Of a stretch of 64,000 bases of DNA, positions 27,304 to 36,221 are shown piece by piece. How positions within the stretch are numbered: position 1 is the stretch's first letter; every line of letters begins with the position of its first letter. The translations under genes and the position numbers were made by a program. Source of the DNA: Saprospiraceae bacterium (lineage in GTDB: Bacteria > Bacteroidota > Bacteroidia > Chitinophagales > Saprospiraceae); assembly GCA_028285545.1 (NCBI GenBank), contig JANQPA010000044.1, forward strand, positions 1 to 64,000, written 5' to 3'. The notes beneath the pieces were generated by a model that did not search any database, had not been told where the DNA came from, and was given only the letters and a program-made list of their open reading frames with translations.

Positions 27304-28292
27304 TGTCTAACGCTACAATAATATCCTGTGGAGCTTATGCTCCCAATCAAATTATTCCCAATAGTTATTTTAATGACCTCTTAGGAGAAGATGTAGATAC
27401 CTGGTTAAGAGAGAAGGTCCAAATTTATGAGCGTCGTTGGTGTGCTAGTGATGAGAGTACAGCAGATTTAGCTGAAAATGCTGCAAAAATCACCTTGGAA
27501 CGTGCTGGTATTGGAGCTGAAAAACTAAATTTAATTATTGTTTCTACAGACACTCCAGAGTATATTTCCCCTTCAACTGCCTCCATTGTTCAGCACCGCC
27601 TGGGGGCAAAGAATGCAGGAACTTTTGATGTGAATACAGCCTGTGCAGGATTTGTAACCGCCCTAGATATTGGGGCCAAATATATACGTGCTGATGAGAA
27701 CTACCAGTACGTATTAATTATTGGAGCTTATGCTATGAGTAAATATTTAAATCTGCAGGACAAAAAAACAGTAACCCTGTTTGCAGATGGAGCAGGTGCA
27801 GTATTGTTAAAATCTGAAAAGCAAGGCAATGGAGGTTTTTTAGCAAGCGAATTGATCTCCAAAGGAGAATACAATAGTTGGATGGGAATTTACGGTGGAG
27901 GTACCAAAATCCCAGTGCAAGAAAAAGTATTAGAACAAAATGACCATCAGCTAAAATTTGTCCACAAATTTCCAAAAGAATTAAATCCTGCCACATGGAC
28001 ACATATGGCCTTAAATTTATGCCAACAAATCAATTCAAGTATCTCTGATGTCAAACAATTCTTTATCACCCAAATTAATATTAATGCGATTTGGGAAACA
28101 CTGGATCGATTGGGTGTAGAAAGAGAAATGGGACATACCATCATGCATCAGTATGGCTATACTGGGTCGGCCTGTATCCCAATGGCTTTTAATGATGCTT
28201 GGGAAAAGGGTATGATAAAAAATGGAGATTTAGTATTTTTCATTGGTTCAGGAGGCGGTCTTTCTTTTGCTAGTGCTGCCTTTCGATTGTAA
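27303..28292 (+). CDS. KAS III (FabH)-like thiolase-fold enzyme lacking the catalytic His and Asn
   Basis: The 329-residue protein is full length for the FabH family and keeps the acylatable cysteine in VNTACAGF (Cys114), the FADGAGAVLL segment and a C-terminal GSGGGLSFASAAFRL. The family motif HQAN is FITQIN here (Thr256 in place of His), and the YGNTSAA motif is QYGYTGSA (Tyr286 in place of Asn). Standard decarboxylative condensation needs both residues. The protein may therefore carry out non-decarboxylative acyl transfer or hydrolysis, or may work with another partner. It is coupled to the symporter gene and followed by an acyl-CoA synthetase that could supply its substrate. Confidence 0.85.
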   Translation: MSNATIISCGAYAPNQIIPNSYFNDLLGEDVDTWLREKVQIYERRWCASDESTADLAENAAKITLERAGIGAEKLNLIIVSTDTPEYISPSTASIVQHRLGAKNAGTFDVNTACAGFVTALDIGAKYIRADENYQYVLIIGAYAMSKYLNLQDKKTVTLFADGAGAVLLKSEKQGNGGFLASELISKGEYNSWMGIYGGGTKIPVQEKVLEQNDHQLKFVHKFPKELNPATWTHMALNLCQQINSSISDVKQFFITQININAIWETLDRLGVEREMGHTIMHQYGYTGSACIPMAFNDAWEKGMIKNGDLVFFIGSGGGLSFASAAFRL

Positions 28293-28317
28293 TTTGAATT
28301 AAAAATTAAAACAAGGT

Positions 28318-29841
28318 TTGATAAATCAATTCGATTGGGCTGCCAAATGGGCTAATTACAGTCCTCAAAAAATAGCTTTTAAGGAATATGAAACAAAGCG
28401 CCAGCTTTCCTTTGAAGAACTAAATAATTTAGGTAATAAACTGAGCCAATATTTATTTGATTCCTTTAATATTAAGAAGGGAGATCGAATTGCCGTCCTT
28501 GCAGAAAATTGCCTGGAATATCTGTTGTTGTTTGTGACTGCTCAAAAAACCGGATTTATTTTAGTCCCACTAAACTATAGATTGGCCAATTCGGAAATTG
28601 AATATCTAATCCAAAACTCTAAGCCTAAGCTTGTTATTGCGGAGTCAAAATTTACTCTGAAAATTGAAAATTTCATTTCTTCAGAGAAAGGAATTTCATA
28701 CCTACCCATGAGCAATTTGATGGACTTATCGAAGGATTACCCGGTAAAGGCAAGTTCTAGCCGTATTTTGATCCAAGAAAATGACCCAATTTTTATCCTA
28801 TACACTTCTGGGACTACCGGGTTTCCTAAAGGGGCACTTTATACCCATAAAATGCTTTTTTGGAACAGCATAAATACTGCCATGTCATTAGTGGTTAATT
28901 CCAATAGCAGGACTGTAAATTGCATGCCTCCCTTTCACACCGGTGGCTGGAATGTTTTGACTACCCCATTTTTTCATCATGGAGGATATACTTGTCTGAC
29001 TAAAACATTTGATGCTTCCAATATTCTGCATTTAATAGAAAAGGAAAAGGCCAGCATTTTCATGGGTGTCCCTACTATGCTCAAGATGTTGGCAGACTTA
29101 TCTGAATTTGAAAAAGCGGACCTAAGCTCCTTGCTTTACGTAATAGTGGGTGGAGAGCCAATGCCCCTTCCCTTAATCGATATCTGGCATCAAAAAGGAG
29201 TACCTATTCGTCAAGGATTCGGGATGACTGAGGTAGGTCCTAATTTAACCTCTCTACATCAGGATGATGCTGTTCACAAAATGGGCTCTATCGGAAGGCC
29301 CAATTTTTATGTAGATATAAAAATAGTGGATGAATCTGGACAGGAAGTTGTAGATGATCAAGCAGGTGAATTACTCCTCAGGGGCCCTATGGTCACTCCT
29401 GGATATTGGCAAAATGAAGAGGCAAGCAGGTCTTCATTTTTAGAGGGCTGGTTTAAAACCGGAGACAGGGTATTTAGAGATGCCGATGGCTATTTATTTG
29501 TGGTAGACAGAATTAAAAATATGTACATCTCTGGTGGAGAGAATGTTTATCCTGCTGAAATTGAACGAATATTACTAAGCCATCCCAAGGTAAATGAAGC
29601 AGCAGTCGTAGCAATGCCAGATAAAAAATGGGGAGAATCAGGTTGTGCTTTTATTGTCTTAAATCAAAAAGTCTCGGAAAAGATCCTATTAGATTTTTGC
29701 CGTTCCAAACTGGCCAAATTCAAAGTACCCAAATCGTTTGTCTTTCTGGAAGCACTCCCCAAAAATGACACTGGAAAAATTGATCGTAAAGCTTTGAAAG
29801 ATAGAGTACATACAAGTCAGAGACATTTCGAGACAAATTGA
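28318..29841 (+). CDS. acyl-CoA synthetase / AMP-dependent ligase
   Basis: The 507-residue ANL-superfamily protein starts at TTG. No ATG fits, because a stop lies six codons upstream and the family N-terminus begins at once. Motifs are YTSGTTGFPKGA (162-173, P-loop), MPPFHTGGWN, GFGMTEVGP, the GWFKTGDRV hinge region, VDRIKNMYISGGENVYPAEIE, and the C-terminal lysine in LPKNDTGKIDRKAL. It activates a carboxylic acid with ATP and CoA. Its overall pattern is like medium/long-chain acyl-CoA ligases. It ends the receptor-symporter-KAS operon, and its stop codon lies inside a 51-bp palindrome. Confidence 0.92.
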   Translation: MINQFDWAAKWANYSPQKIAFKEYETKRQLSFEELNNLGNKLSQYLFDSFNIKKGDRIAVLAENCLEYLLLFVTAQKTGFILVPLNYRLANSEIEYLIQNSKPKLVIAESKFTLKIENFISSEKGISYLPMSNLMDLSKDYPVKASSSRILIQENDPIFILYTSGTTGFPKGALYTHKMLFWNSINTAMSLVVNSNSRTVNCMPPFHTGGWNVLTTPFFHHGGYTCLTKTFDASNILHLIEKEKASIFMGVPTMLKMLADLSEFEKADLSSLLYVIVGGEPMPLPLIDIWHQKGVPIRQGFGMTEVGPNLTSLHQDDAVHKMGSIGRPNFYVDIKIVDESGQEVVDDQAGELLLRGPMVTPGYWQNEEASRSSFLEGWFKTGDRVFRDADGYLFVVDRIKNMYISGGENVYPAEIERILLSHPKVNEAAVVAMPDKKWGESGCAFIVLNQKVSEKILLDFCRSKLAKFKVPKSFVFLEALPKNDTGKIDRKALKDRVHTSQRHFETN

Positions 29842-29882
29842 GATATATGGAGACAATTTGTCTCCATATATCTCAATTTGTC
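29832..29882. terminator. 51-bp perfect palindrome at the end of the acyl operon
   Basis: Two perfect 25-nt arms meet at a single central T. The left arm contains the TGA stop (29839-29841) of the acyl-CoA synthetase gene. It lies between convergent genes and would form a very stable hairpin in either transcript, so a bidirectional terminator is likely. No T-run follows on the plus strand. Confidence 0.7.
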
Positions 29883-29958
29883 CCTAATTATCTCCCATTT
29901 TTCCTTGATCAAGAATGAAATACCCTAAGATTTTCAAGGTGAATCAAACTATCTGATC

Positions 29959-31602
29959 TTACTCATATCCTTTTGGAGATTTTCTAGCCTTTGTTGCTTG
30001 CTCAAAAGCATAGGCCATCTTCAATAATTTATCTTCTTCAAAGGGTCTGGCAATGAAGGTTAAATTTCGAGGTCGGCCACTTTCTTGATATCCCATAGGT
30101 ACCGTGAGGCATGGATATTGGGCCATAGCGGCTTGTCCAGCACTAAAATTATTAATTGACAGAATAGCATCTAGCTGATGTTCCTGGAGGGGCTTTTCAA
30201 AAAATTCTGAAGCATTTTGCTTATACTCCATTTTCATTTTGGCAAAATCTTCGTCGCTGATATTTTCTGCTACTATTCCATCAAAAAGAGCCTGGCCATA
30301 AGGTATCCTTGTTAATGTATCTTCCAAATTATAGTTTACCACATCTTCCACACTTCGGGCAGTAATATTATCTGAAACATATTCCGACAAGTATTTCGGT
30401 AAGTCAACTTTCATATCTGCATTCAAAAAAGTAATAAAACCATCAAAGCCCAGTCGACCTGGATCAAAATGGATAGTATCTGCTCCAAAATCACTAATTT
30501 TTCCGACTGCTATTTGATACAATGAATCCTGCAAAAAACCTTTATTTACTCCCAAGCGTAATCCTTTTAGGGAACCTGATTTTAGTTCTTCCCAGTATAT
30601 TTTTTGACTGGGAGCGCTATCAGTGATGGGATCTGCAGAATCTGAACCAGTCATAGCCGATAGCAAAATGGCATTATTCATCACACTCCTAGTCATAGGT
30701 CCAGGTGTATCCAATGTACTTGAAATGGGTACGATTCCACTTCGACTTAGAAGCCCAATAGTTGGTTTTAAGCCAACAATACTGTTTGCACTAGAGGGAG
30801 AAAGAATAGAACCAGAAGTTTCGGTACCCACAGCTGCTGCTGCATAATTGGCTGCCATTGAAGACCCACTTCCAGAGCTTGAGCCTCCAGTTCCAAATTT
30901 CAACCGGCCATATGGATTTAAAGTTTGTCCCCCAATTGCACTATAACCAGAAGGGCAGCTTCTACAAAGGAAGTAAGCCCATTCGCTCAAGTTCACCTTT
31001 CCTAAAATAATACCACCCTTTTCTTTTATTCTTTTGACAATAAAGGCATCGGGAGGCGTATTATCCTTCAAGATATGAGCTCCAGCGGTTGTAGGCATTC
31101 CTTCTGTATTGATATTATCTTTCAATAAAACGGGCATCCCAAAAATGGGATGATCTTCTTTAGATTTGGCTTTATCCTTTTGTCGGGCTTCAGCCACAGC
31201 ATTTGGATTAACGGATATTATTGTGTGCAGGGATTTATTCCGATCATTCTCAAACTTTACAATCCGATACAAATACCACTGGGTGAGTTTTTCATAGCTG
31301 AGATCCCCTGATTGGATGTGTGATTGAAGGGTAGGAATATCCTGATCGTAAATCAAGGGTTTAAGCTCCTGGTAATCTTCTTCTGAGAAGAAACGGATTT
31401 GCGGTCCTATAACAGCCCAAATATCATTTTTGTCGAGAATTTTAGACTGGATGATCTTGAAAGTTCTACTGCCTGGGTCATTGCTGGATATTTCTTCAAG
31501 TTCTGAAGTCTCATCATAGGGTTCCCAGGTAGGTATGATGGTTTCGGGTTTGGGTTGACAAGCAAAAAGAAGGCTTAAGAGTATGAGGAGGCTTTTTCTC
31601 AT
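29959..31602 (-). CDS. amidase-signature lipoprotein
   Basis: From the ATG at 31602 the product has 547 residues and begins with a lipoprotein signal (LILLSLLFAC, Cys15). A longer frame starts with TTG at 31668 and adds 22 residues that would bury it. The amidase signature domain contains MPVLLKDNIN (Lys161), FGTGGSSSGSGSS (cis-Ser about 241) and GTETSGSILSP (nucleophile Ser265), so the Ser-Ser-Lys triad is complete. Family members hydrolyse amides, including peptide amides. An envelope location and the M1 aminopeptidase gene immediately upstream suggest that the two act together in peptide degradation. Confidence 0.9.
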   Translation of the reverse strand: MRKSLLILLSLLFACQPKPETIIPTWEPYDETSELEEISSNDPGSRTFKIIQSKILDKNDIWAVIGPQIRFFSEEDYQELKPLIYDQDIPTLQSHIQSGDLSYEKLTQWYLYRIVKFENDRNKSLHTIISVNPNAVAEARQKDKAKSKEDHPIFGMPVLLKDNINTEGMPTTAGAHILKDNTPPDAFIVKRIKEKGGIILGKVNLSEWAYFLCRSCPSGYSAIGGQTLNPYGRLKFGTGGSSSGSGSSMAANYAAAAVGTETSGSILSPSSANSIVGLKPTIGLLSRSGIVPISSTLDTPGPMTRSVMNNAILLSAMTGSDSADPITDSAPSQKIYWEELKSGSLKGLRLGVNKGFLQDSLYQIAVGKISDFGADTIHFDPGRLGFDGFITFLNADMKVDLPKYLSEYVSDNITARSVEDVVNYNLEDTLTRIPYGQALFDGIVAENISDEDFAKMKMEYKQNASEFFEKPLQEHQLDAILSINNFSAGQAAMAQYPCLTVPMGYQESGRPRNLTFIARPFEEDKLLKMAYAFEQATKARKSPKGYE

Positions 31603-31668
31603 GGCTATTGTTTGACTATGGATTTTAATAATGAACCAAATATAGTAAAGCAATTGATTTAATGACAA

Positions 31669-33318
31669 TTACTTCCCTTCGATCCTACAAAGCAACCAAC
31701 CTTGCGGATCAATCTCAAAATCACTGTCCTTTATTTTTAATTGTCCTTTGCCTGATGGCATCTTCACCTTCTTAATCTTATTGCCAACTTTTACAGGTAT
31801 ACTCATTTCAAATGGGATAGAAGACTGAACTTGCCATTCCATGTTTAAAATGCCGTTACTAACACTTGATTTAACGATAGGTATCTCACTGTAATTTAAA
31901 TAGTTATCAAAAAACCAATCAAGTGGTTTGCCATGAAGTTTTTCAACTATTTTTTGAAATTCCTGAGTGTCAGATAACCTGCAATGACTACCATCTGTCA
32001 CCTTTTCATCTTTCTTCGTTGGATAAGCCATTCGTCTTAATGCCTGGTACATTTTCTTTTTTCCTAGCATAAAACGCAAACTATGCAGCACAGCAGCTCC
32101 TTTGCTATATACATCAGAAATGTAACCTTCCCTGGCAGAGACTCCATTTTTGGATAAAACAATGGGGAATTTATTTTGAGCTCTGGTTTTGTAAGCGCCT
32201 GCATATTCAAAATAAGCTTCTTGCCCCAGGAGTTCTTCAGCATATAAGGATTCAGTATAGGTCGCAAAACCTTCATGTATCCACCAATGCTTCCAATCGC
32301 CACAGGTAACCATATTGGCAAACCACTCATGAGCCAATTCATGAAAATGAAGAAAGTCAAAACCATATTTATTCAATCTAAAATCATTGCCATAGGCAAT
32401 AATAGACTGGGTTTCCATCCCGTAATAATAGGTTTCGGCTACTCCATATTTATCAGCTCGAAATGGATAAGGGCCCAGGAGTTTTTCCAGAAAGGCCATG
32501 TCTCTTTCAAAGTATTTAAAGTGCTCTTTTGCCTGCTCATAATGCTCAGGGACGGTCCAAAAGATAAAAGGAAAGCTTTCACCACTAACACTTTTGTAGC
32601 TGGTTTCTATGGTTTTATAAGGAGCAATATTTAAGGTGACGGCATAATTATTGACCGGTGTAGAAATAAACCAATGATGTGTCCTCGTACCATCTTCATT
32701 ATTACTGATATTCCTGAGTTTACCATTTGTGGCGACTACCAATTCTTCATCTACCGTAATATTTACAGCCATAGAATCTGGCTCATCTGAAGGGTGATCC
32801 TTACAGGGCCACCAAATATCAGCTCCGTTTAAAACGGACACATTACCTACCCATGGTGCACCAGCTTCTGTTTTTGCCCAAAAAAAGCCATCTGCCCAGC
32901 TATATTTTTGAGGGTTTTCTACAGAAAGTGGATGGCCTGAATAATATACCTTAACAGTGAACTTCTTTCCTTTGTCCATATTCTCGCCCATGTGAATATG
33001 TAGTTCACCACCAATCCTTTCCCATAAAGTCGTTGTTTCTTCTCCATCTTTGAACCAGTTAATTTGACTTACCTCAAAGGTTGTATCTAAATCAAGGATG
33101 ATTTTATCATGATCTTCTAAGGCAGTAAAAGTTACTGCCAGATCCCCTCCTATCCATTTTTTATCAGTATCAACTCGAAGGTTTAAGTCATAAAAATGTA
33201 CATCCATTCGAGCTTGCTCTGGAATCAAGGGGCCACCAGAATCGTAGATAGGACGTTGTCCAAAGATACTTGCACATGAAAGCATTAGAAAAAGAGAAAA
33301 GGATATCAATATTTTCAT
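31669..33318 (-). CDS. secreted M1-family metallopeptidase
   Basis: The 549-residue protein has a signal peptide (LISFSLFLMLSCASIFG, possibly a lipoprotein). Its zinc site is complete: HELAH at 326-330 plus Glu349 in HEGFATY. The exopeptidase motif reads YYGMETQ (GMETQ 300-304) instead of the usual GAMEN. The length covers the N-terminal beta domain and catalytic domain but not the large helical C-terminal domain of PepN. It should remove N-terminal residues from peptides outside the cytoplasm. The amidase gene starts 66 bp downstream, so an operon is likely. Confidence 0.92.
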   Translation of the reverse strand: MKILISFSLFLMLSCASIFGQRPIYDSGGPLIPEQARMDVHFYDLNLRVDTDKKWIGGDLAVTFTALEDHDKIILDLDTTFEVSQINWFKDGEETTTLWERIGGELHIHMGENMDKGKKFTVKVYYSGHPLSVENPQKYSWADGFFWAKTEAGAPWVGNVSVLNGADIWWPCKDHPSDEPDSMAVNITVDEELVVATNGKLRNISNNEDGTRTHHWFISTPVNNYAVTLNIAPYKTIETSYKSVSGESFPFIFWTVPEHYEQAKEHFKYFERDMAFLEKLLGPYPFRADKYGVAETYYYGMETQSIIAYGNDFRLNKYGFDFLHFHELAHEWFANMVTCGDWKHWWIHEGFATYTESLYAEELLGQEAYFEYAGAYKTRAQNKFPIVLSKNGVSAREGYISDVYSKGAAVLHSLRFMLGKKKMYQALRRMAYPTKKDEKVTDGSHCRLSDTQEFQKIVEKLHGKPLDWFFDNYLNYSEIPIVKSSVSNGILNMEWQVQSSIPFEMSIPVKVGNKIKKVKMPSGKGQLKIKDSDFEIDPQGWLLCRIEGK

Positions 33319-33434
33319 AAAGCGGCAAATTATTTTATGATTAGCTCTAGAACTGAGTATTTAAGTTACTCATTCTCAAAATGAAACTAACATTAATAAT
33401 TTGATATCCTTTAAAAAATACAGTTATTTCTAAT

Positions 33435-36104
33435 TTAGGAATGTACCAAGAGGCTCTGGATTTTAGCAAGCAGATCATCAATATCAAAGGGTTTACCGAT
33501 AAATTCGTTCATACCCATCTCATAACATAATTCCACCTCCTCTTTCATTACATTAGCCGTCATAGCAATGATGGGTATTTCTGATTTTCCATTAGACATA
33601 TTTCGAATGACTTTAGTTGCTTCATAGCCGTTCATCACGGGCATTTGAACGTCCATAAGAATAATATCAAAATCAGCGTGTGACACTTTTTCAACGGCAA
33701 TCACACCATTCTCTGCCACTTCAACAACTACATCTTCAATGGCATCTTCCAGTTCTTCTTGGGCTACAATGGTATTGAATTGGTTGTCTTCGACTAACAA
33801 TACTTTTATTGCTTTAAGGGAAGCGGCGTAACTACCTGATTGTTCTGGAGTGGTTACGAAATCCTTTACCTCTGTATCGATTTTATAAGGTATGCTGAAG
33901 TAAAATTTACTGCCTTTACCTTTTTGACTTTCCGCCCAGATTTTACCGTGCTGTATTTCCACTAGCTTTTTAGAAATACTCAAACCCAAGCCGGTGCCAC
34001 CAAATTTTCGACTTGTATCAGAATAGGCCTGTTCAAAAGATTTAAAAATCTTTTCCAAACGATCTGCTCCTATTCCTACTCCTGTATCTGAAACACAAAA
34101 GTGAGCCATTACTCTATTTTCTTTTTCGACGACCTCCGTTTTGAGTTGGATCGTTATGACTCCTTTTTCGGTAAATTTAATGGCGTTGCCTACTAAATTC
34201 AAGAGTATTTGGTGAAGCCTTGTCGGATCTCCTTGTATAGTAACAGACCTATTTTTAGTGATATTGGTTTGCAACAATAAACCCTTTTCTTCGGCCTTGA
34301 ACTGTGAAATGGTTTTTACATTTTGAATGACCTCTTCGAAAGAGAAAGGAATGCTTTCTAATTCAATTTTCCCAGCCTCGATTTTTGTCATATCTAAAAT
34401 GTCATTGATAATAACCAGGAGTGAATTGGAAGAATCCTTAATGGCATTGAGGTAAGTAAGTTGTTTCGTCTGCGGTTCTCGTCGGAGCAGGATATCCGTC
34501 ATCCCTTTAATGGCATTCATAGGAGTCCGGATCTCGTGACTCATGTTGGCAAGAAACAGGTGCTTGGCTTGTTCAGAGGCCTGCGCCTTTTCTTTTTCGG
34601 ATTCAATAAGTCGGTTTTTTTCCTGGAGAGCTGCTTGAGTTTTACGGGTGTAGCGCAATCTAGAGGCAAGTCCAAATAATAGAAGAATTGCAAAAAGGGC
34701 TAAACCGATAAGGAGATTTCTTGTCGTTTTTTGTTTATTTATTTGGGCCTGATATTTTAGTTCCTGTAAATATGTTTGTTCAGCCAGTTGGAGGCTATCG
34801 GCAAGTCGTTGTTGCTGAAACTGATTTTCCAATTCCAGTCGAGTAACTTCCTGACCATTGCGCAAAGCTACTATCGAATCCTGGGTTCCGGTAAATAGTC
34901 GGTAATAATCCAGGGCTTTTTTGTAATTACCCTGTGTTTCATAAGCCTTATAAAGTACTTCCAGATTACCGACTGAGGCAAAAAGATTCTCGTTTGCAAA
35001 ATCTAAACCAGTTTGTGCGGATTCGATCGCTTTTTTTGTTTGCCCTATGCCTAGGTAGGTGGTGCCCAGGTGAGAAAAGAATCGACACCGATTCCAAATT
35101 GTTGCCTTATTAGTTATACTCCTAAAATAATCTTCAGCTCCTAATAATTCTTGTAAGGCGGCCTGGAAATTACCAGTTAAATTATCGATACTTGCTTTTA
35201 CCCATTTGGCCTTCATCATGCAGGGTATACATTCTACCCTACCATTCATAAAAGTCATTGCTTTTTCAATAAAATGAGTAGCTTTTTCATTATCCTTTTG
35301 CAATTGATATAATACGGCCAGATCAATATAACAGGAGCCGATCTCTTCAGCATAACCAAAAAATGATTGGAAGAGCTCTAAAGCTTTAAGGGTATACCGC
35401 TCTGCTTCTTCGTAATTACCAATTTTAGCGTGGATACTACCAATAGTGGCAATTGCCTCTATATAATATACATCGTTAACGATGCCTTTTGCCTCATAAG
35501 ATTGAATTGCTTTTTGGAATAAAGATAGCGCTTTGGGAAATTCCGAGTTGGTGTAATTATAATAAGCTAGATTACTATACAAAAGGGCTTGTTCGGAGTT
35601 AATTGTTTTGCCATCGATCTCTTCCCGGATACGTTCATAGTTGTTATCTAGTTGATGAGAGCTGATCCCAGTTTCCTCAATCACGCAAACATCCAATATG
35701 TATAAGGCTGTCACTGAAGTAGAATAATCATTCAGCTCAATCGATAGATCAAAGGCCTCTTGTGCAAGTGGACAAGCATTTTCTAAATCTTGTTGGGCAA
35801 AATAAGCAGCACTTTCTAATATGGTAAACCTGGCCAGATATTCTTTTTTGCCTAGTTGCTCAACCAGAGCCTGAGCACCTTTAACAAAAGGAGCCCAGCG
35901 TATTGCCTCCGGGTTGTTTCTTTCACTACGTAAAAAAGGATCAAAACGCTCGTAAAAAGCATTAAGTCGGTCAACAGAGAGGTTGGTAGTATCTGACCAG
36001 ACTGCAAAAAGAGAGTCGGCCTTTGGATGTTGAGCTCTTCCTGTTTGAAGAACAAGCACCATAAATATCCCGACCAATGCAGCGCTAAGAATATATCTTG
36101 ACAT
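33435..36104 (-). CDS. TPR-containing hybrid sensor histidine kinase
   Basis: The 889-residue protein starts at the ATG at 36104 (an upstream TTG at 36110 is less likely). It has a signal sequence (ILSAALVGIFMVLVLQTGRAQ), periplasmic TPR repeats to about residue 425, a coiled-coil stretch and a transmembrane helix (about 460-480). A HisKA domain with SHEIRTPMN (His near 522) precedes a HATPase domain (NLVGNAIKF, DTGVGIG, GGTGLGLSI). The C-terminal receiver domain has the phospho-acceptor Asp in ILMDVQMPVMNGYEA (about 815). With no DNA-binding output it must pass phosphate on or act through a partner outside the window. The sensory input is likely protein or peptide contact by the TPRs. Confidence 0.93.
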   Translation of the reverse strand: MSRYILSAALVGIFMVLVLQTGRAQHPKADSLFAVWSDTTNLSVDRLNAFYERFDPFLRSERNNPEAIRWAPFVKGAQALVEQLGKKEYLARFTILESAAYFAQQDLENACPLAQEAFDLSIELNDYSTSVTALYILDVCVIEETGISSHQLDNNYERIREEIDGKTINSEQALLYSNLAYYNYTNSEFPKALSLFQKAIQSYEAKGIVNDVYYIEAIATIGSIHAKIGNYEEAERYTLKALELFQSFFGYAEEIGSCYIDLAVLYQLQKDNEKATHFIEKAMTFMNGRVECIPCMMKAKWVKASIDNLTGNFQAALQELLGAEDYFRSITNKATIWNRCRFFSHLGTTYLGIGQTKKAIESAQTGLDFANENLFASVGNLEVLYKAYETQGNYKKALDYYRLFTGTQDSIVALRNGQEVTRLELENQFQQQRLADSLQLAEQTYLQELKYQAQINKQKTTRNLLIGLALFAILLLFGLASRLRYTRKTQAALQEKNRLIESEKEKAQASEQAKHLFLANMSHEIRTPMNAIKGMTDILLRREPQTKQLTYLNAIKDSSNSLLVIINDILDMTKIEAGKIELESIPFSFEEVIQNVKTISQFKAEEKGLLLQTNITKNRSVTIQGDPTRLHQILLNLVGNAIKFTEKGVITIQLKTEVVEKENRVMAHFCVSDTGVGIGADRLEKIFKSFEQAYSDTSRKFGGTGLGLSISKKLVEIQHGKIWAESQKGKGSKFYFSIPYKIDTEVKDFVTTPEQSGSYAASLKAIKVLLVEDNQFNTIVAQEELEDAIEDVVVEVAENGVIAVEKVSHADFDIILMDVQMPVMNGYEATKVIRNMSNGKSEIPIIAMTANVMKEEVELCYEMGMNEFIGKPFDIDDLLAKIQSLLVHS

Positions 36105-36221
36105 AAACAACTTTTCGTAATTGAATTTCCAATTAACGAAAAGAAGAGCGAGAAATCAACTTTTACTTATCAAATGGTTCAATTGATGATCAAACGGTCA
36201 AAATTTATAGTGCTTGTTATA

